Shown piece after piece: positions 6,912-14,464 of a stretch of DNA of 23,016 nucleotides. The translations under genes and the position numbers were made by a program. This stretch comes from a virus. Location: positions 1-23,016 of the IMG/VR virus record IMGVR_UViG_3300025098_000309. One strand, given 5' to 3'. A model generated the notes under the pieces. The model made no database searches. It was not told the DNA's origin and saw only the letters and a list, made by a program, of their open reading frames with translations. Position 1 is the first letter of the stretch; each line of letters opens with the position of its first letter.

Positions 6912-7520
6912 TTAATCTCCATAGACTACGGTTGGTCGCATTACCTGATTGATGCCTGACTGTTCTGCAGAATAATTATGTTCCTGCATTTCAGCGAGAA
7001 ACTGCCCTGACTTCTGTTCAAAGATAGCGGCTCGTTCATCCATAAAATAATCTGCAGCATAAGAGAGTGCAGTATATGTCAGGATATCTGAGGCTGTTTC
7101 AGTCAGCGCATTGCTGTCAGCATCTGTAGCGAGAGTAGGAAACTCACGATAGTAATCTAGGAATACCGTTCCAGTAGTTGGTTGTGGGTGTAGTAAGACT
7201 TGAACACTTTGGCGACACATCTGTCTTGGGATGCCCAGTTCTCCAGTCTTTTGTGCTTGCAGCATCTCATGATGGGGTATGCGTGTAAGAGCATTACCGT
7301 CCATATAGATACTTATGATTTCTAATAGATTGACAGGTAAAGTGATCTGTGAAGTCTGACCGGAGATGGTATAAGTTTGTTGAGCCTCCATTGAAGGATT
7401 TCTCATTACTCTCTGTATTCTGGTCGTTGCCTGATCGATGAAAGTATCGGCAAGCGCATCAGGGCAATCACTTCGATTTAGAAGGGCCAAAAAGTGCGCC
7501 CTGATTTGTCCTTTGTTCAT
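6912..7520 (-). CDS. Head-tail adaptor protein, SU10-adaptor-like (202 aa)
   Basis: This protein probably docks on the portal dodecamer and links it to the tail hub. The N-terminal helical part (MNKGQIRAHFLALLNRSD, DTFIDQATTRIQRVMRNPSM) leads into strands (QTYTISGQTSQITLPVNLLE, VFLDYYREFPTL) and returns to helices rich in Tyr and Ala (DILTYTALSYAADYFMDE). This order matches phage adaptor proteins of the SU10/P22 gp4-like type by recall, and about 200 aa is usual. It stands between three small basic genes and the fibres. The ATG at 7520 lies two bases after the preceding stop, with AGAAGG of that gene's last codons as a distant SD. Its own end supplies the SD for the fibre. Confidence 0.72.
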   Translation of the reverse strand: MNKGQIRAHFLALLNRSDCPDALADTFIDQATTRIQRVMRNPSMEAQQTYTISGQTSQITLPVNLLEIISIYMDGNALTRIPHHEMLQAQKTGELGIPRQMCRQSVQVLLHPQPTTGTVFLDYYREFPTLATDADSNALTETASDILTYTALSYAADYFMDERAAIFEQKSGQFLAEMQEHNYSAEQSGINQVMRPTVVYGD

Positions 7521-7522
7521 AA

Positions 7523-7687
7523 TTAGGTATACCTTCTTTTAGCCTTTGTTTTCTTCTTCTTAACAGGCTTCTTTGCAGTCTTAGCGGCTGCGCGAAATGC
7601 AGCGTCAGTCGGAGCGCCCTTGTCGCCCTTCTTACGCATCTTTTTTCCAGACTTGCGTCGTTTATTGATGTTCTCATATAGGCTCAT
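7523..7687 (-). CDS. Small, strongly basic phage protein MSLYEN family (54 aa)
   Basis: Found by direct translation of the gap between the adaptor and the next gene. ATG at 7687 reads MSLYENINKRRKSGKKMRKK, then GDKGAPTDAAFRAAAKTAKK, and ends KAKRRYT at TAA 7523-7525. I recall short proteins starting MSLYENIHKKR next to adaptor and capsid genes in marine phages; their role is unknown. It is extremely Lys/Arg-rich, so nucleic-acid binding or charge balance inside the capsid is a reasonable inference. The SD AAGGA lies seven bases upstream, inside the last codons of the previous gene. Confidence 0.72.
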   Translation of the reverse strand: MSLYENINKRRKSGKKMRKKGDKGAPTDAAFRAAAKTAKKPVKKKKTKAKRRYT

Positions 7688-7706
7688 GTCAGGTCCTTCT
7701 CGATTT
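7685..7706 (-). repeat. Stop/Shine-Dalgarno/start cassette, copy 1
   Basis: The plus-strand core AGGTCCTTCTCGA is shared with 7869-7890; overall 19 of 22 bases match. On the coding strand it gives Ser-Arg-Arg-Thr, a stop, the SD AAGGA, and the next ATG, joining the 60-aa and 54-aa basic genes. Confidence 0.8.
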
Positions 7707-7871
7707 CATTGCTTTCTTTTTCGCAGTGGGGCTTAATTGATTTAAGTGGAACAAAGGTTTGCTAGTTGCGGTATGTCTTGCACCAGTGTGCAGCATTCCG
7801 TTTGCCATTTTGTGCATAGAACCTTTATGTTCAGTTCCGCTTCTCAAATAGTGTTTTACACCTCTTGCCAT
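7689..7871 (-). CDS. Small basic phage protein with His/Met-rich middle (60 aa)
   Basis: The chosen start is ATG 7871 (MARGVKHYLRSG), preceded by AAGGA at seven bases. A longer frame starting upstream at 7898 would overlap the preceding gene and lacks such an SD. The protein is basic, with several His and Met residues (HKGSMHKMANGMLHTGARH), and ends KKAMKSRRT. I do not know its function. It is the middle one of three consecutive tiny basic genes and is separated from its neighbours by one base on each side, so all three are probably translated as a coupled set. The length and the His pattern do not form an obvious zinc site. Confidence 0.68.
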   Translation of the reverse strand: MARGVKHYLRSGTEHKGSMHKMANGMLHTGARHTATSKPLFHLNQLSPTAKKKAMKSRRT

Positions 7872-7890
7872 ATTAGGTCCTTCTCGACTT
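7869..7890 (-). repeat. Stop/Shine-Dalgarno/start cassette, copy 2
   Basis: Second copy of the 22-base cassette, here joining the 84-aa and 60-aa basic genes. It differs from copy 1 at three positions and keeps the encoded KSRRT ending, the SD and the spacing. Confidence 0.8.
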
Positions 7891-8127
7891 AGCACCACTG
7901 CACTTCCATCGTTTTCTCGATAGGTTCAGAGGTGAGTTGGGGTTCTTTGCTGCTTTCGGGTGTTTCTTCTTCTGCGCTAGTGATCGAGCACAGTAAGCGT
8001 CACCCTTCTTCGTCCCTGCTCGGACTCGAGGTCCACCATCTTTTGCTTTCCCCGATTGACCGTAGGAAACACGTTTGCCACTTTTTGTGACTTTGACTTT
8101 TGCCTTGCCTGTTCTCGGGGTAGCCAT
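7873..8127 (-). CDS. Small basic phage protein with C-terminal KRWKC motif (84 aa)
   Basis: The sequence begins MATPRTGKAKVKVTKSGKRV, has GTKKGDAYCARS in the middle and SPLNLSRKRWKCSG near the end. It is highly basic, with one Cys in the middle and one near the end. I recall phage proteins with the same layout (GTKKGDAYCARS ... LSRKKWKC) beside capsid genes in marine phages, annotated only as hypothetical or as DUFs. The two spaced Cys could bind metal or form a disulphide; this is inference. The SD AAGG lies just before ATG 8127. The last codons encode KSRRT, the same ending as the next gene, and carry that gene's SD. Confidence 0.75.
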   Translation of the reverse strand: MATPRTGKAKVKVTKSGKRVSYGQSGKAKDGGPRVRAGTKKGDAYCARSLAQKKKHPKAAKNPNSPLNLSRKRWKCSGAKSRRT

Positions 8128-8128
8128 T

Positions 8129-8449
8129 TTAAACCTTCCGATCTGTTGCCATGAACATGTCTAGGTTTTCTTTTTGTAATCTCGCTACGATTTCCTTGCC
8201 TGTTGCTTGCCAAAGATCGAAACCTTCTCTCATCCACTTCTCAACAATGACAGTGGGAATCGAGGCAACTCTATGAAACTCGCCCATAGGTCTTGATGTA
8301 CTTTCGTTACGAGCATCTTTCAGATCATCTAGGAATTTTTGGGAGATGTTCTGGGTGTGCTTTCTTGTGACGTCACCTGCTTCGAATAAGAAGTCCGTAT
8401 TGGACTGTGTGAGGTCTGTAATATTCTCTTTTGTAGACTTTAGTAACAT
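8129..8449 (-). CDS. Conserved capsid-neighbour protein, function unknown (106 aa)
   Basis: The protein is mainly helical and has no signal or membrane segment. The segments NTDFLFEAGDVTRKHTQNIS, GEFHRVASIPTVIVEKWMRE and EIVARLQKENLDMFMATDRK suggest a conserved fold that I recall in marine phages directly downstream of DUF5309-type capsid genes. A head-completion, decoration or capsid-assembly role is therefore plausible, from location only. It follows the capsid terminator at 8462-8526, so its expression probably depends on read-through. AAGGACAGCTA before ATG 8449 provides an SD. Confidence 0.65.
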   Translation of the reverse strand: MLLKSTKENITDLTQSNTDFLFEAGDVTRKHTQNISQKFLDDLKDARNESTSRPMGEFHRVASIPTVIVEKWMREGFDLWQATGKEIVARLQKENLDMFMATDRKV

Positions 8450-8461
8450 TAGCTGTCCTTA

Positions 8462-8526
8462 GAAATAAAAAGGACCGCACCAGACACAAAGTAAGGAGAG
8501 CAAAACCCATGTATCTAGTGCGGTCC
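8462..8526 (-). terminator. Long-stem terminator after the major capsid gene
   Basis: On the minus strand GGACCGCAC (8526-8518) and GTGCGGTCC (8480-8472) pair perfectly. The stem continues inward for eight more pairs with two G-T pairs, giving 17 pairs and a loop of about 21 bases. TTTTTATTT follows directly. A second, smaller hairpin (8533-8538 with 8545-8550, ACCGAA/TTCGGT) lies between the capsid stop and this structure. Together they should end or stabilise the capsid mRNA and lower transcription of downstream genes. Confidence 0.8.
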
Positions 8527-8554
8527 ATAAGAACCGAAGTTCTATTCGGTATTA

Positions 8555-9430
8555 TTAAGTAAGAGCGTTAATCTGTACGCTATCACCGAAGTTCATATGC
8601 TTGACGGACATCTCGCCGACGACAAAATGCTTGTCTGAGTCACCGTCCTTAGCAAGAAGTGTTCTTGTAAACGGACGAAGTGTACATGTCTTGAACATCG
8701 ACGGATCGATCAATAGGGCATGTGTTGCTTCTAGGTGTCTATTCAACACCACACGATATTCACCGTAGGGACTAACATAGAGGTCTATCGCATTAACGAG
8801 AGTTTTGCCTTGAGCAATCTCACGGTTACGACCAGAACTTGCAGAGAACCCTGCTACGATCTGAGCGTCTGCAGGTTTGATCATGAAAGTGTCTACGTCT
8901 GAGCCGTTGTTGTATGCAGTTTGACCTGCAGACAATAGCATTGCCTCAGTTAAAGCCGCTGAACCACCTGCCTCTACTGTAGAGATCTGGTTGATAACAC
9001 TCTGTGCTTTACGCGCTGTTGAAGAGTTACCTGCTACGGCTGCTTGGTCGGCACCCACGAGCATAAATTCTGCATCACGCTTTATTTCCTTGAGTGCTTT
9101 CCCCAACTGATGGGCTGTTTCCTTCGCCCTGCCGTAAGTGCCGACAGCGTCTGCAGTTGCAGAAACTTGAAATGCTTTCGTGAGGATTTGTGTATTATTC
9201 GTCCTCTCTACCGCATTCGCAAGCGTCGCCATTGACGCCGAGGCCCCTTCCACGGCCGCGTTTACTCCGGCATTTGCCAAAGAATCCTCAAGCCATGAGA
9301 ATGTTCGTGCGCCGACTTTCTCGTCTTTGAACATGGTCATCGCAGGTGTATCAAAGGGAGTTATGTCTGTTATGATATCTGCAACTGACTCTTTCAAACC
9401 AACTTGGTCATATGAAGTATAAGTTGTCAT
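8555..9430 (-). CDS. Major capsid protein, DUF5309/SU10-like
   Basis: This 291-aa protein should form the icosahedral shell. The start, TSYDQVGLKESVADIITDIT followed by PFDTPAMTMF, is the hallmark N terminus of the DUF5309 capsid family, and WLEDSLANAGVNAAVEGA fits the family's N-arm and E-loop region. The rest includes a helix rich in Ala/Lys (HQLGKALKEIKRDAEFMLVG), the middle A-domain part (VDTFMIKPADAQIVAGFSAS) and the C-terminal strand region (YVSPYGEYRVVLNRHL). The length is normal. The gene order of portal, small helical protein, scaffold, capsid supports it. The SD AAAGGAAA precedes ATG 9430. It is flanked by an AT-rich leader and a strong terminator, as expected for a highly expressed gene. 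Confidence 0.9.
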   Translation of the reverse strand: MTTYTSYDQVGLKESVADIITDITPFDTPAMTMFKDEKVGARTFSWLEDSLANAGVNAAVEGASASMATLANAVERTNNTQILTKAFQVSATADAVGTYGRAKETAHQLGKALKEIKRDAEFMLVGADQAAVAGNSSTARKAQSVINQISTVEAGGSAALTEAMLLSAGQTAYNNGSDVDTFMIKPADAQIVAGFSASSGRNREIAQGKTLVNAIDLYVSPYGEYRVVLNRHLEATHALLIDPSMFKTCTLRPFTRTLLAKDGDSDKHFVVGEMSVKHMNFGDSVQINALT

Positions 9431-9489
9431 TATTGTTTCCTTTCAATGACTTACGTCATTAAATTAAAGTTAAGATTGAAGTGGAAAGA
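9431..9489 (-). promoter_or_regulatory. AT-rich leader of the capsid gene with a small hairpin
   Basis: This 59-base gap is the largest before any structural gene in the packed operon. AATGAC (9445-9450) and GTCATT (9455-9460) form a six-pair hairpin directly upstream of the SD. The adjoining stretch (TTAACTTTAATTTAATG on the coding strand) is AT-rich and could hold a promoter -10 region, but no convincing -35 is visible. A 5' stabilising hairpin for the capsid mRNA is the simplest reading. Confidence 0.35.
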
Positions 9490-10560
9490 CTATGTTTCCC
9501 AACGTGCCATTAATGCTTCTGTCACATCATCCATACCACCGCCGAACTTTGGATTATCTCGAAGTTTTTGCCGTGCCTTTTCAGCGTTGGCCTTCTTAAT
9601 CTGAGTTTTGGTGGGTGGGGATTTCTTAGAACTCAAAACTTTGGTCTTCTTTGTCTTTTTGATCACTTTTGCTTTTGCCTTCTTTGATTGGGCCGTTGCT
9701 TTAGATTCATCATAAAGACGCGCCTTGTTAATCAGCATGATCACATTTGGATCTGTGTACTGATCGACTTCGTGTTGAGGTAGACCGTTCTTGACTGCAT
9801 ACGTCCTGATGTCGTTGTACATGTCGTTGCCCCAGTCTGGCATTGTGTCCTCGAGCACACGAATACAATCTTTCGCGGCTGCTTGAACTGCAGACTGACG
9901 CTTCGCTTGCATATCTTGCAGCAAGGCGTTGCTTTCTTCTTCGAGGAACTTTACATCCTCTTCGGCCTGTTTCGCGTCCTGTCTCAGTTGGGCAAATGTT
10001 TCCACGTCCATCTGTGACTGAGCGATCATCATGTCCATATCTGCATATGGCTTTAATCGTTCTTTAGCGCGATCTAAGAGTTTCTGGTATGACGCTGTAG
10101 TCCTCACAAAGTCTTCCTCTGCGATTTTACGTTGGTCGGCTAAGTCTTGAGACTTTCGGGTGAGAGATGCTTCCTGACCTGCCAGTCGTTTCAGATCCTT
10201 TACAGATACCTGTTGAGTCTCACCGTTAACTTTGACTTCGACCATTGTATCGTCCGAGGCGACTTTCACTTCTTCAGTGTCTTCGTCTTCCTCTTCGTCC
10301 TCGTCGTCGACTTCTTCGTCTTCGGCTACATCTTCCTCTTCGTCAGGGTCTGCTTCATAATCTTCAACTTCTTCGAGATCGTCTGCTTCCTCAGTTTCAA
10401 CTTCTTCTACGTCTGTCTCAGCGACGTCTTCAGTTGTTGCCTCCACTTCTTCGTCTTCAGATGGCTTTTCAGCGTCTTCCCAACGATTTAGGATGGCGTC
10501 AGCCGCGTCACTGAGATCCAGTGCGCGAGGTTCAGATTCGGTCTTTTGCACGTCTGACAT
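9490..10560 (-). CDS. Putative scaffolding protein, acidic N terminus and basic C terminus (356 aa)
   Basis: It would direct capsid shell assembly and leave or be degraded before packaging. Residues 31-98 are almost entirely Glu and Asp, about 125-245 is a helical, coiled-coil-like middle (LTRKSQDLADQRKIAEEDF, KQAEEDVKFLEEESN), and about 288-335 is Lys-rich (KAKAKVIKKTKKTKV). The charge layout of acidic end, coiled coil and basic C-terminal coat-binding region, with its place directly before the capsid gene, is typical for scaffolds. The N-terminal DAILNRWED (21-29) and C-terminal EALMARWET (348-356) are matching motifs. No protease motif is visible. The start at 10560 lies four bases after the previous stop. 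Confidence 0.68.
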   Translation of the reverse strand: MSDVQKTESEPRALDLSDAADAILNRWEDAEKPSEDEEVEATTEDVAETDVEEVETEEADDLEEVEDYEADPDEEEDVAEDEEVDDEDEEEDEDTEEVKVASDDTMVEVKVNGETQQVSVKDLKRLAGQEASLTRKSQDLADQRKIAEEDFVRTTASYQKLLDRAKERLKPYADMDMMIAQSQMDVETFAQLRQDAKQAEEDVKFLEEESNALLQDMQAKRQSAVQAAAKDCIRVLEDTMPDWGNDMYNDIRTYAVKNGLPQHEVDQYTDPNVIMLINKARLYDESKATAQSKKAKAKVIKKTKKTKVLSSKKSPPTKTQIKKANAEKARQKLRDNPKFGGGMDDVTEALMARWET

Positions 10561-10564
10561 GGTG

Positions 10565-10834
10565 CTATTCGTCCTCTTCTTGGCTAGTGTCGCCTTGTTC
10601 TTTAATGCTATCTCGCACCGCGACCTTATGTTTAAAATGGTTCACCACGTCGACTAATGCTCGATAGTGGCGATAGGAAGTCTCACGTTTTTCAGTCTCG
10701 TGAGGCTCAGTGTTGACAAAGACTTTGAATGCCTCGTCAACAAGTTCATTAATAGTGACGTTGAAAGTCGAGGATCCTAAGATTTGCTCGGCATCATCGC
10801 CCTGTTTAATCATTTGCTCTTCTTGTGTAGTCAT
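10565..10834 (-). CDS. Small helical protein between portal and scaffold (89 aa)
   Basis: It is acidic, helical and probably soluble, with GDDAEQILGSSTFNVTINEL and an EKRETSYRHYRALVDVV helix. Many podovirus-like and siphovirus-like phages have a short protein of this character (AE-LL-NPAFN ... EKRE-Y) between portal and scaffold or capsid, without an assigned role. The resemblance is from memory. The position suggests a part in head assembly or packaging. The SD AGGAAAA lies before ATG 10834, and the end is coupled to the scaffold start. Confidence 0.65.
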   Translation of the reverse strand: MTTQEEQMIKQGDDAEQILGSSTFNVTINELVDEAFKVFVNTEPHETEKRETSYRHYRALVDVVNHFKHKVAVRDSIKEQGDTSQEEDE

Positions 10835-10841
10835 GGTTTTC

Positions 10842-12872
10842 CTATCCGTTAGGGCTTGCTATTGCTCGGACGTCTTCAGCCTGTCTAGCGATCTCGAGTT
10901 CTTCGAGGTTCACCATTTCTTTATGCTGTTGTTGGCTCTCTTGGAGATCCATCTTGTCCGACTTAAGGGCGTAATCTTGCTCGGCCTTGAGTTTATCAAG
11001 TTCGAGTTTCATACGACCAATCTCTGCTTCATAGGCTGCTTTCTGTTCTGCAACCTGAGTTTGACGATCAGAAATCTCCAGTTGCTTCTGCGCCATTTGC
11101 ATTTGCATCTGTTGATTTGGATCTGGTTGTGGTGGTGGGATCATCTTAGGATCTTTCAAGAAGTCAGATACGTTCTTGATCCCTGACATATCTAGGATCT
11201 TGGCAAGCATCTGATGCTTCTGTTCTGGTCCGTACATGCCGCCTAAACTTGGGTCCGAAGAGAACAGTTGATGAAACGCCAGATACTTCTGGATCTGTGT
11301 CTCCTGTTCACCGTAACCGAGGTTGAACTCAACCATCACGTCACGCTTGTCAGTCCACTGTGCAGGTGTAACTTCCACATAGTTACCTGCTAACTCAACG
11401 ATCTTTTGCTCTGTCTCATTCTCTACGCAGATCTGGTAGACCTTGAGAAAGAGAGGCTTAAGAAAGTTATTAGCGAAGTTTCTAGCAATGATCTTTTGTC
11501 TTTGTTGTGACATCGAGGCCAGTTGTTCGACCATTGCGGCTGAGTTTTGGTGACTGATGGCATCCTTGTTTAAGCCTTGGCTAAGACGTGAGACGCCAGA
11601 AGTATCCTCTTTGTCTTGGTCCAACATGCTAATCGTTTGGAACACAAATGGATTGAGGCTTGCTTGTGGCATCGGGTTGATTGCGTCGGGCCTAGTCACA
11701 TTTACAATGCCGCCAACGCGATTGTCGATGAGTTCGCGTGGATTCGTAAGACCACCTTTGACCACTGTGTATCTAGGGTTGTTTGTAACCATAGCGTGAT
11801 CGAGGATGGAGCGTGTCAGAACTGTACGAGCATTCTGTATCGCAACTAGTTTGTCAGCAAAGTTATTACCATGGAAAGCATGTGGAATAGGCAAAGGCAC
11901 GAAAGCCACGAATGGCAATCTTGAAACCTCTTCACACTCCAACAAAGTACCACCGGACTTGACGATACGATAAAGAGAACACACGCCCTCTCCGTACTTA
12001 TCGAGTTCCATAAAAGCCTCGACCACTGTTACCTGTCTGGACATCTTTTGGTTACTGTTTGCATTGAAACCACGGTCTGCGCCGATCTCGTTAAAACGCG
12101 ATAAGATCTCTGGATCGTTGTCGAAGTCATTGTCTTCGTCGTTGATGTCCATGACTACGTCTTCGTCATAGCCCATCTCGATTAGATCGGAGAGTGACTT
12201 CTTGGTTCTGTGTGCCAGAAACATAGCACTTTCTAGTGACTTACACTGGGGTTCAATGAGAAACTCTTCGGGTGCAACGGCTTCTATCTTGACCTGTGAT
12301 GTGTCTCTGTAGATCCGTAGTTGACCACTGTTTAATCCATATTCTTCGTCTGTCTCGATTTGTTCGATCTCAGTCATCTCGTCTGCAAGACGCATGTCGA
12401 GTTCTTCTTCTGTAAGATCCTCGATGTCTTCTAGGTGACTGTCTGTGCTTTGGTCCCAGTAGACTTTACACAGACCTGCTCTGGCAATCAGACCATCGTG
12501 AATCACGGTTTGCATCGTTTCGAATAGATTATTTTGTCGGTGAAGGACGTAATCTGTGTACTCAGTAGCTAAATCAGCCATCTGTACGTCATCGACATTT
12601 TGAGGTGTGAAGCGAAGAGTTTTGTTACCTGTGCTAAAAGTCTCGAGTAGTGCAGCCTTCATTGACTCGACGGCATCGTAGACGTCCTGACTGACATACT
12701 TTGAGTTACCGTCATGTGCAGGTTTAGGTAGATGGGCTGAGTAGTAGTCCATAACCTTTTGGCGTTCTTTAGACAGTTCACTGTCGTAGTAGCCTATTGA
12801 TCGTCTCAAGTTCTGATCGACTAATGAGAGGATCTTCTCGTCATCAAGTTTTTGTAATTCTTCTGATTTCAT
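10842..12872 (-). CDS. Portal protein, P22-like (676 aa)
   Basis: The portal forms the dodecameric ring at one capsid vertex through which the terminase pumps DNA. The N-terminal third carries MDYYSAHLPKPAHDGNSKYV and VYDAVESMKAALLETFSTGN, common at the start of P22-type portals, and EAVAPEEFLIEP. The core contains RTVLTRSILDHAMVTNNPRY, KGGLTNPRELIDNRVGG and SGVSRLSQGLNKDAI, characteristic stretches of this class. The C-terminal 100 residues (about 565-660) form a long Gln/Glu/Lys-rich coiled coil (DPNQQMQMQMAQKQLEISDR), expected to make the barrel or an internal extension. The length is usual for P22-like portals with a barrel. The gene follows the large terminase by two bases. The assignment is strong. 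Confidence 0.92.
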   Translation of the reverse strand: MKSEELQKLDDEKILSLVDQNLRRSIGYYDSELSKERQKVMDYYSAHLPKPAHDGNSKYVSQDVYDAVESMKAALLETFSTGNKTLRFTPQNVDDVQMADLATEYTDYVLHRQNNLFETMQTVIHDGLIARAGLCKVYWDQSTDSHLEDIEDLTEEELDMRLADEMTEIEQIETDEEYGLNSGQLRIYRDTSQVKIEAVAPEEFLIEPQCKSLESAMFLAHRTKKSLSDLIEMGYDEDVVMDINDEDNDFDNDPEILSRFNEIGADRGFNANSNQKMSRQVTVVEAFMELDKYGEGVCSLYRIVKSGGTLLECEEVSRLPFVAFVPLPIPHAFHGNNFADKLVAIQNARTVLTRSILDHAMVTNNPRYTVVKGGLTNPRELIDNRVGGIVNVTRPDAINPMPQASLNPFVFQTISMLDQDKEDTSGVSRLSQGLNKDAISHQNSAAMVEQLASMSQQRQKIIARNFANNFLKPLFLKVYQICVENETEQKIVELAGNYVEVTPAQWTDKRDVMVEFNLGYGEQETQIQKYLAFHQLFSSDPSLGGMYGPEQKHQMLAKILDMSGIKNVSDFLKDPKMIPPPQPDPNQQMQMQMAQKQLEISDRQTQVAEQKAAYEAEIGRMKLELDKLKAEQDYALKSDKMDLQESQQQHKEMVNLEELEIARQAEDVRAIASPNG

Positions 12873-12874
12873 AT

Positions 12875-14464
12875 CTAAACCATCTCAATGTAAAATTCAT
12901 CGACTGCATCTATTGGTGTCCACACACCTTCGTGAATGTGATTGGCGAGTGCTAAACTCATCACACAGTCGTCATAGCATCCAGATTCAGCCTCCATTCC
13001 ACCGCTATTGTTGACGATGTATGTGAGCATTTCTCGGATAGTGACCTTGTCGTTAAGTTCGATTGTTCCATCCCTAGACGCTGCTCGAAGTTCATCGATG
13101 ACCAGTGGTTTAGTTTTGGAGGTGGTTGTGAAACCGAGTTTTACGGTCTCTTTATCTGTAAGTTTATCAATTTGGATCTCGGTGTAGAAGTTTGGATAAG
13201 CCATGTCCTTCCCGAGCCTTGTGCAGGTCAGTATGCCGTGACTGTTGTTCTCTACGATTATGAGAGCCTCGTTGAAGAACTCACCGAGAGCAAAAAGAAC
13301 TGTTGCAAAGTAGTCAGGATGTACTCTGGCTCGATATGTGGCTACTTGCCTTTTCTTCGAGTCCAAGACTTGCGCGACAGACCAGTCGCCACCAGAAACA
13401 CCCATCGCAACATCTGCGCCAATAGTGTATCTCTCTCCGGCATCATGTTTCTTGTAGAGTGATAGTTCGCCTCGAGGATTCTCTAACCACTCATCGCCTT
13501 CGAGCGCCAGTCGATTGATAGGATCTGGAGCATCGTCGAGAGCCTCTTGTAAGGTCTCTGGGCTAAACACTGGTCTACCAGTTGTGAGAAAGGCTTCGTC
13601 AGCCTCGATAGGATACTCTTGTCTAAATAGATCAATTCCGTTCTGAGCGATCTTGCGTCGTCTAAACATGAGTTGCTCATCATCGAGTCCATACTTCTCA
13701 ACTAGTTCTTCCTCTTCTAGTGTCTGTTCGAAGTTCTTAGGAACTGGTTCCCGATAGTCGGGGTCCAAATGCCAAGGGATGAACACTGGGATGTATCCGT
13801 TAGTTCCCTCGACGGCTCCTCGCCACAAGTCATAGAAGACACCACTAACACCGTTAGCCGTGCTCTCTACAAAGATCGCAGTTCCCTTTTTGTTTGGGAC
13901 CGCTTGTGTGAGGCCGTTCCAGTTCTCTAGCGCCGTGGACTTAGACCAAAACGCTATTTCGGAAGCATGAACATGGGTTAAAGTTTCACCTCTACCAATA
14001 CTTTCACCACCTGCCGTAGCCACAACATAAGAACTGTCTAAGACATCAAATGTAAGTTCACGGCGAGATGAGTATTTAGTGTGAGGCTTGAGTAACTCAG
14101 GACAGTTCTCATGATAACGCTTAGTCATGTCGAACAAGGCTCTAGTACTGTCAGAATGGTGAGTGATCACCAGTGCCTTACAAGCCTTACGTTGAGACAC
14201 ATTGTGGTAAAGATAGCCACCGCAATAGGTGCTAAGACCTTGCTGCCTCGCCTTAAGGATTATGATACGAACTTTGCCCTCGGACTCTAACTGTTTGTCC
14301 ACTGCATCTTGAAGTAACTTCTGTGCAGGTTTGAGATTGAGAGACTGTATGTCTCCGTCTTTAGTTCTAATCTTTAGGGCTGATTTTGCGTAGAAATCGA
14401 AGTCATCAAATAGTCGTTGTCTGACTGCTTTAAGTTTCTTGTCCATCTTGCTCTTCTTCTTCAT
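12875..14464 (-). CDS. terL: Terminase large subunit (ATPase and nuclease, 529 aa)
   Basis: It powers DNA packaging and cuts the genome concatemer. The ATPase half has the Walker A-type KARQQGLST (71-79) and the Walker B-like LTHVHASEIAFW (162-173), followed by the coupling region FVESTANGV (198-206). The nuclease half has GADVAMGVSGGD (349-360) with Asp351, VENNSHG (404-410), and CYDDCVMSLALA with Asp498/Asp499, fitting an RNase H-like metal site. The length of 529 aa is normal. The start at 14464 overlaps the small terminase gene by 35 bases. Met7 (14446) is an alternative start with a better but still weak SD (AGAAGAG). It is encoded directly before the portal. Confidence 0.93.
   Translation of the reverse strand: MKKKSKMDKKLKAVRQRLFDDFDFYAKSALKIRTKDGDIQSLNLKPAQKLLQDAVDKQLESEGKVRIIILKARQQGLSTYCGGYLYHNVSQRKACKALVITHHSDSTRALFDMTKRYHENCPELLKPHTKYSSRRELTFDVLDSSYVVATAGGESIGRGETLTHVHASEIAFWSKSTALENWNGLTQAVPNKKGTAIFVESTANGVSGVFYDLWRGAVEGTNGYIPVFIPWHLDPDYREPVPKNFEQTLEEEELVEKYGLDDEQLMFRRRKIAQNGIDLFRQEYPIEADEAFLTTGRPVFSPETLQEALDDAPDPINRLALEGDEWLENPRGELSLYKKHDAGERYTIGADVAMGVSGGDWSVAQVLDSKKRQVATYRARVHPDYFATVLFALGEFFNEALIIVENNSHGILTCTRLGKDMAYPNFYTEIQIDKLTDKETVKLGFTTTSKTKPLVIDELRAASRDGTIELNDKVTIREMLTYIVNNSGGMEAESGCYDDCVMSLALANHIHEGVWTPIDAVDEFYIEMV

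Noticed and set aside
7869-7890. Phage attachment site or direct-repeat recombination site made by the two 22-base cassettes
   Set aside because: The matches coincide exactly with stop, SD and start signals, so a translational role explains them; no integrase is in the window.
7977-8237. Minus-strand Arg-rich frame of 86 aa overlapping two small genes
   Set aside because: It overlaps both the 84-aa and 106-aa genes, which have good SDs and familiar sequences; its product is low-complexity basic.
9431-9489. A sigma-70 promoter for the capsid gene
   Set aside because: An AT-rich -10-like stretch exists, but no -35 at an acceptable distance; kept only as a leader region.
10147-10514. Two long plus-strand frames opposite the scaffold gene
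   Set aside because: They are the antisense of the Glu/Asp-rich run; GAA/GAC/GAG codons leave the other strand free of stops. No SD, and low-complexity Phe/Leu/Arg products.
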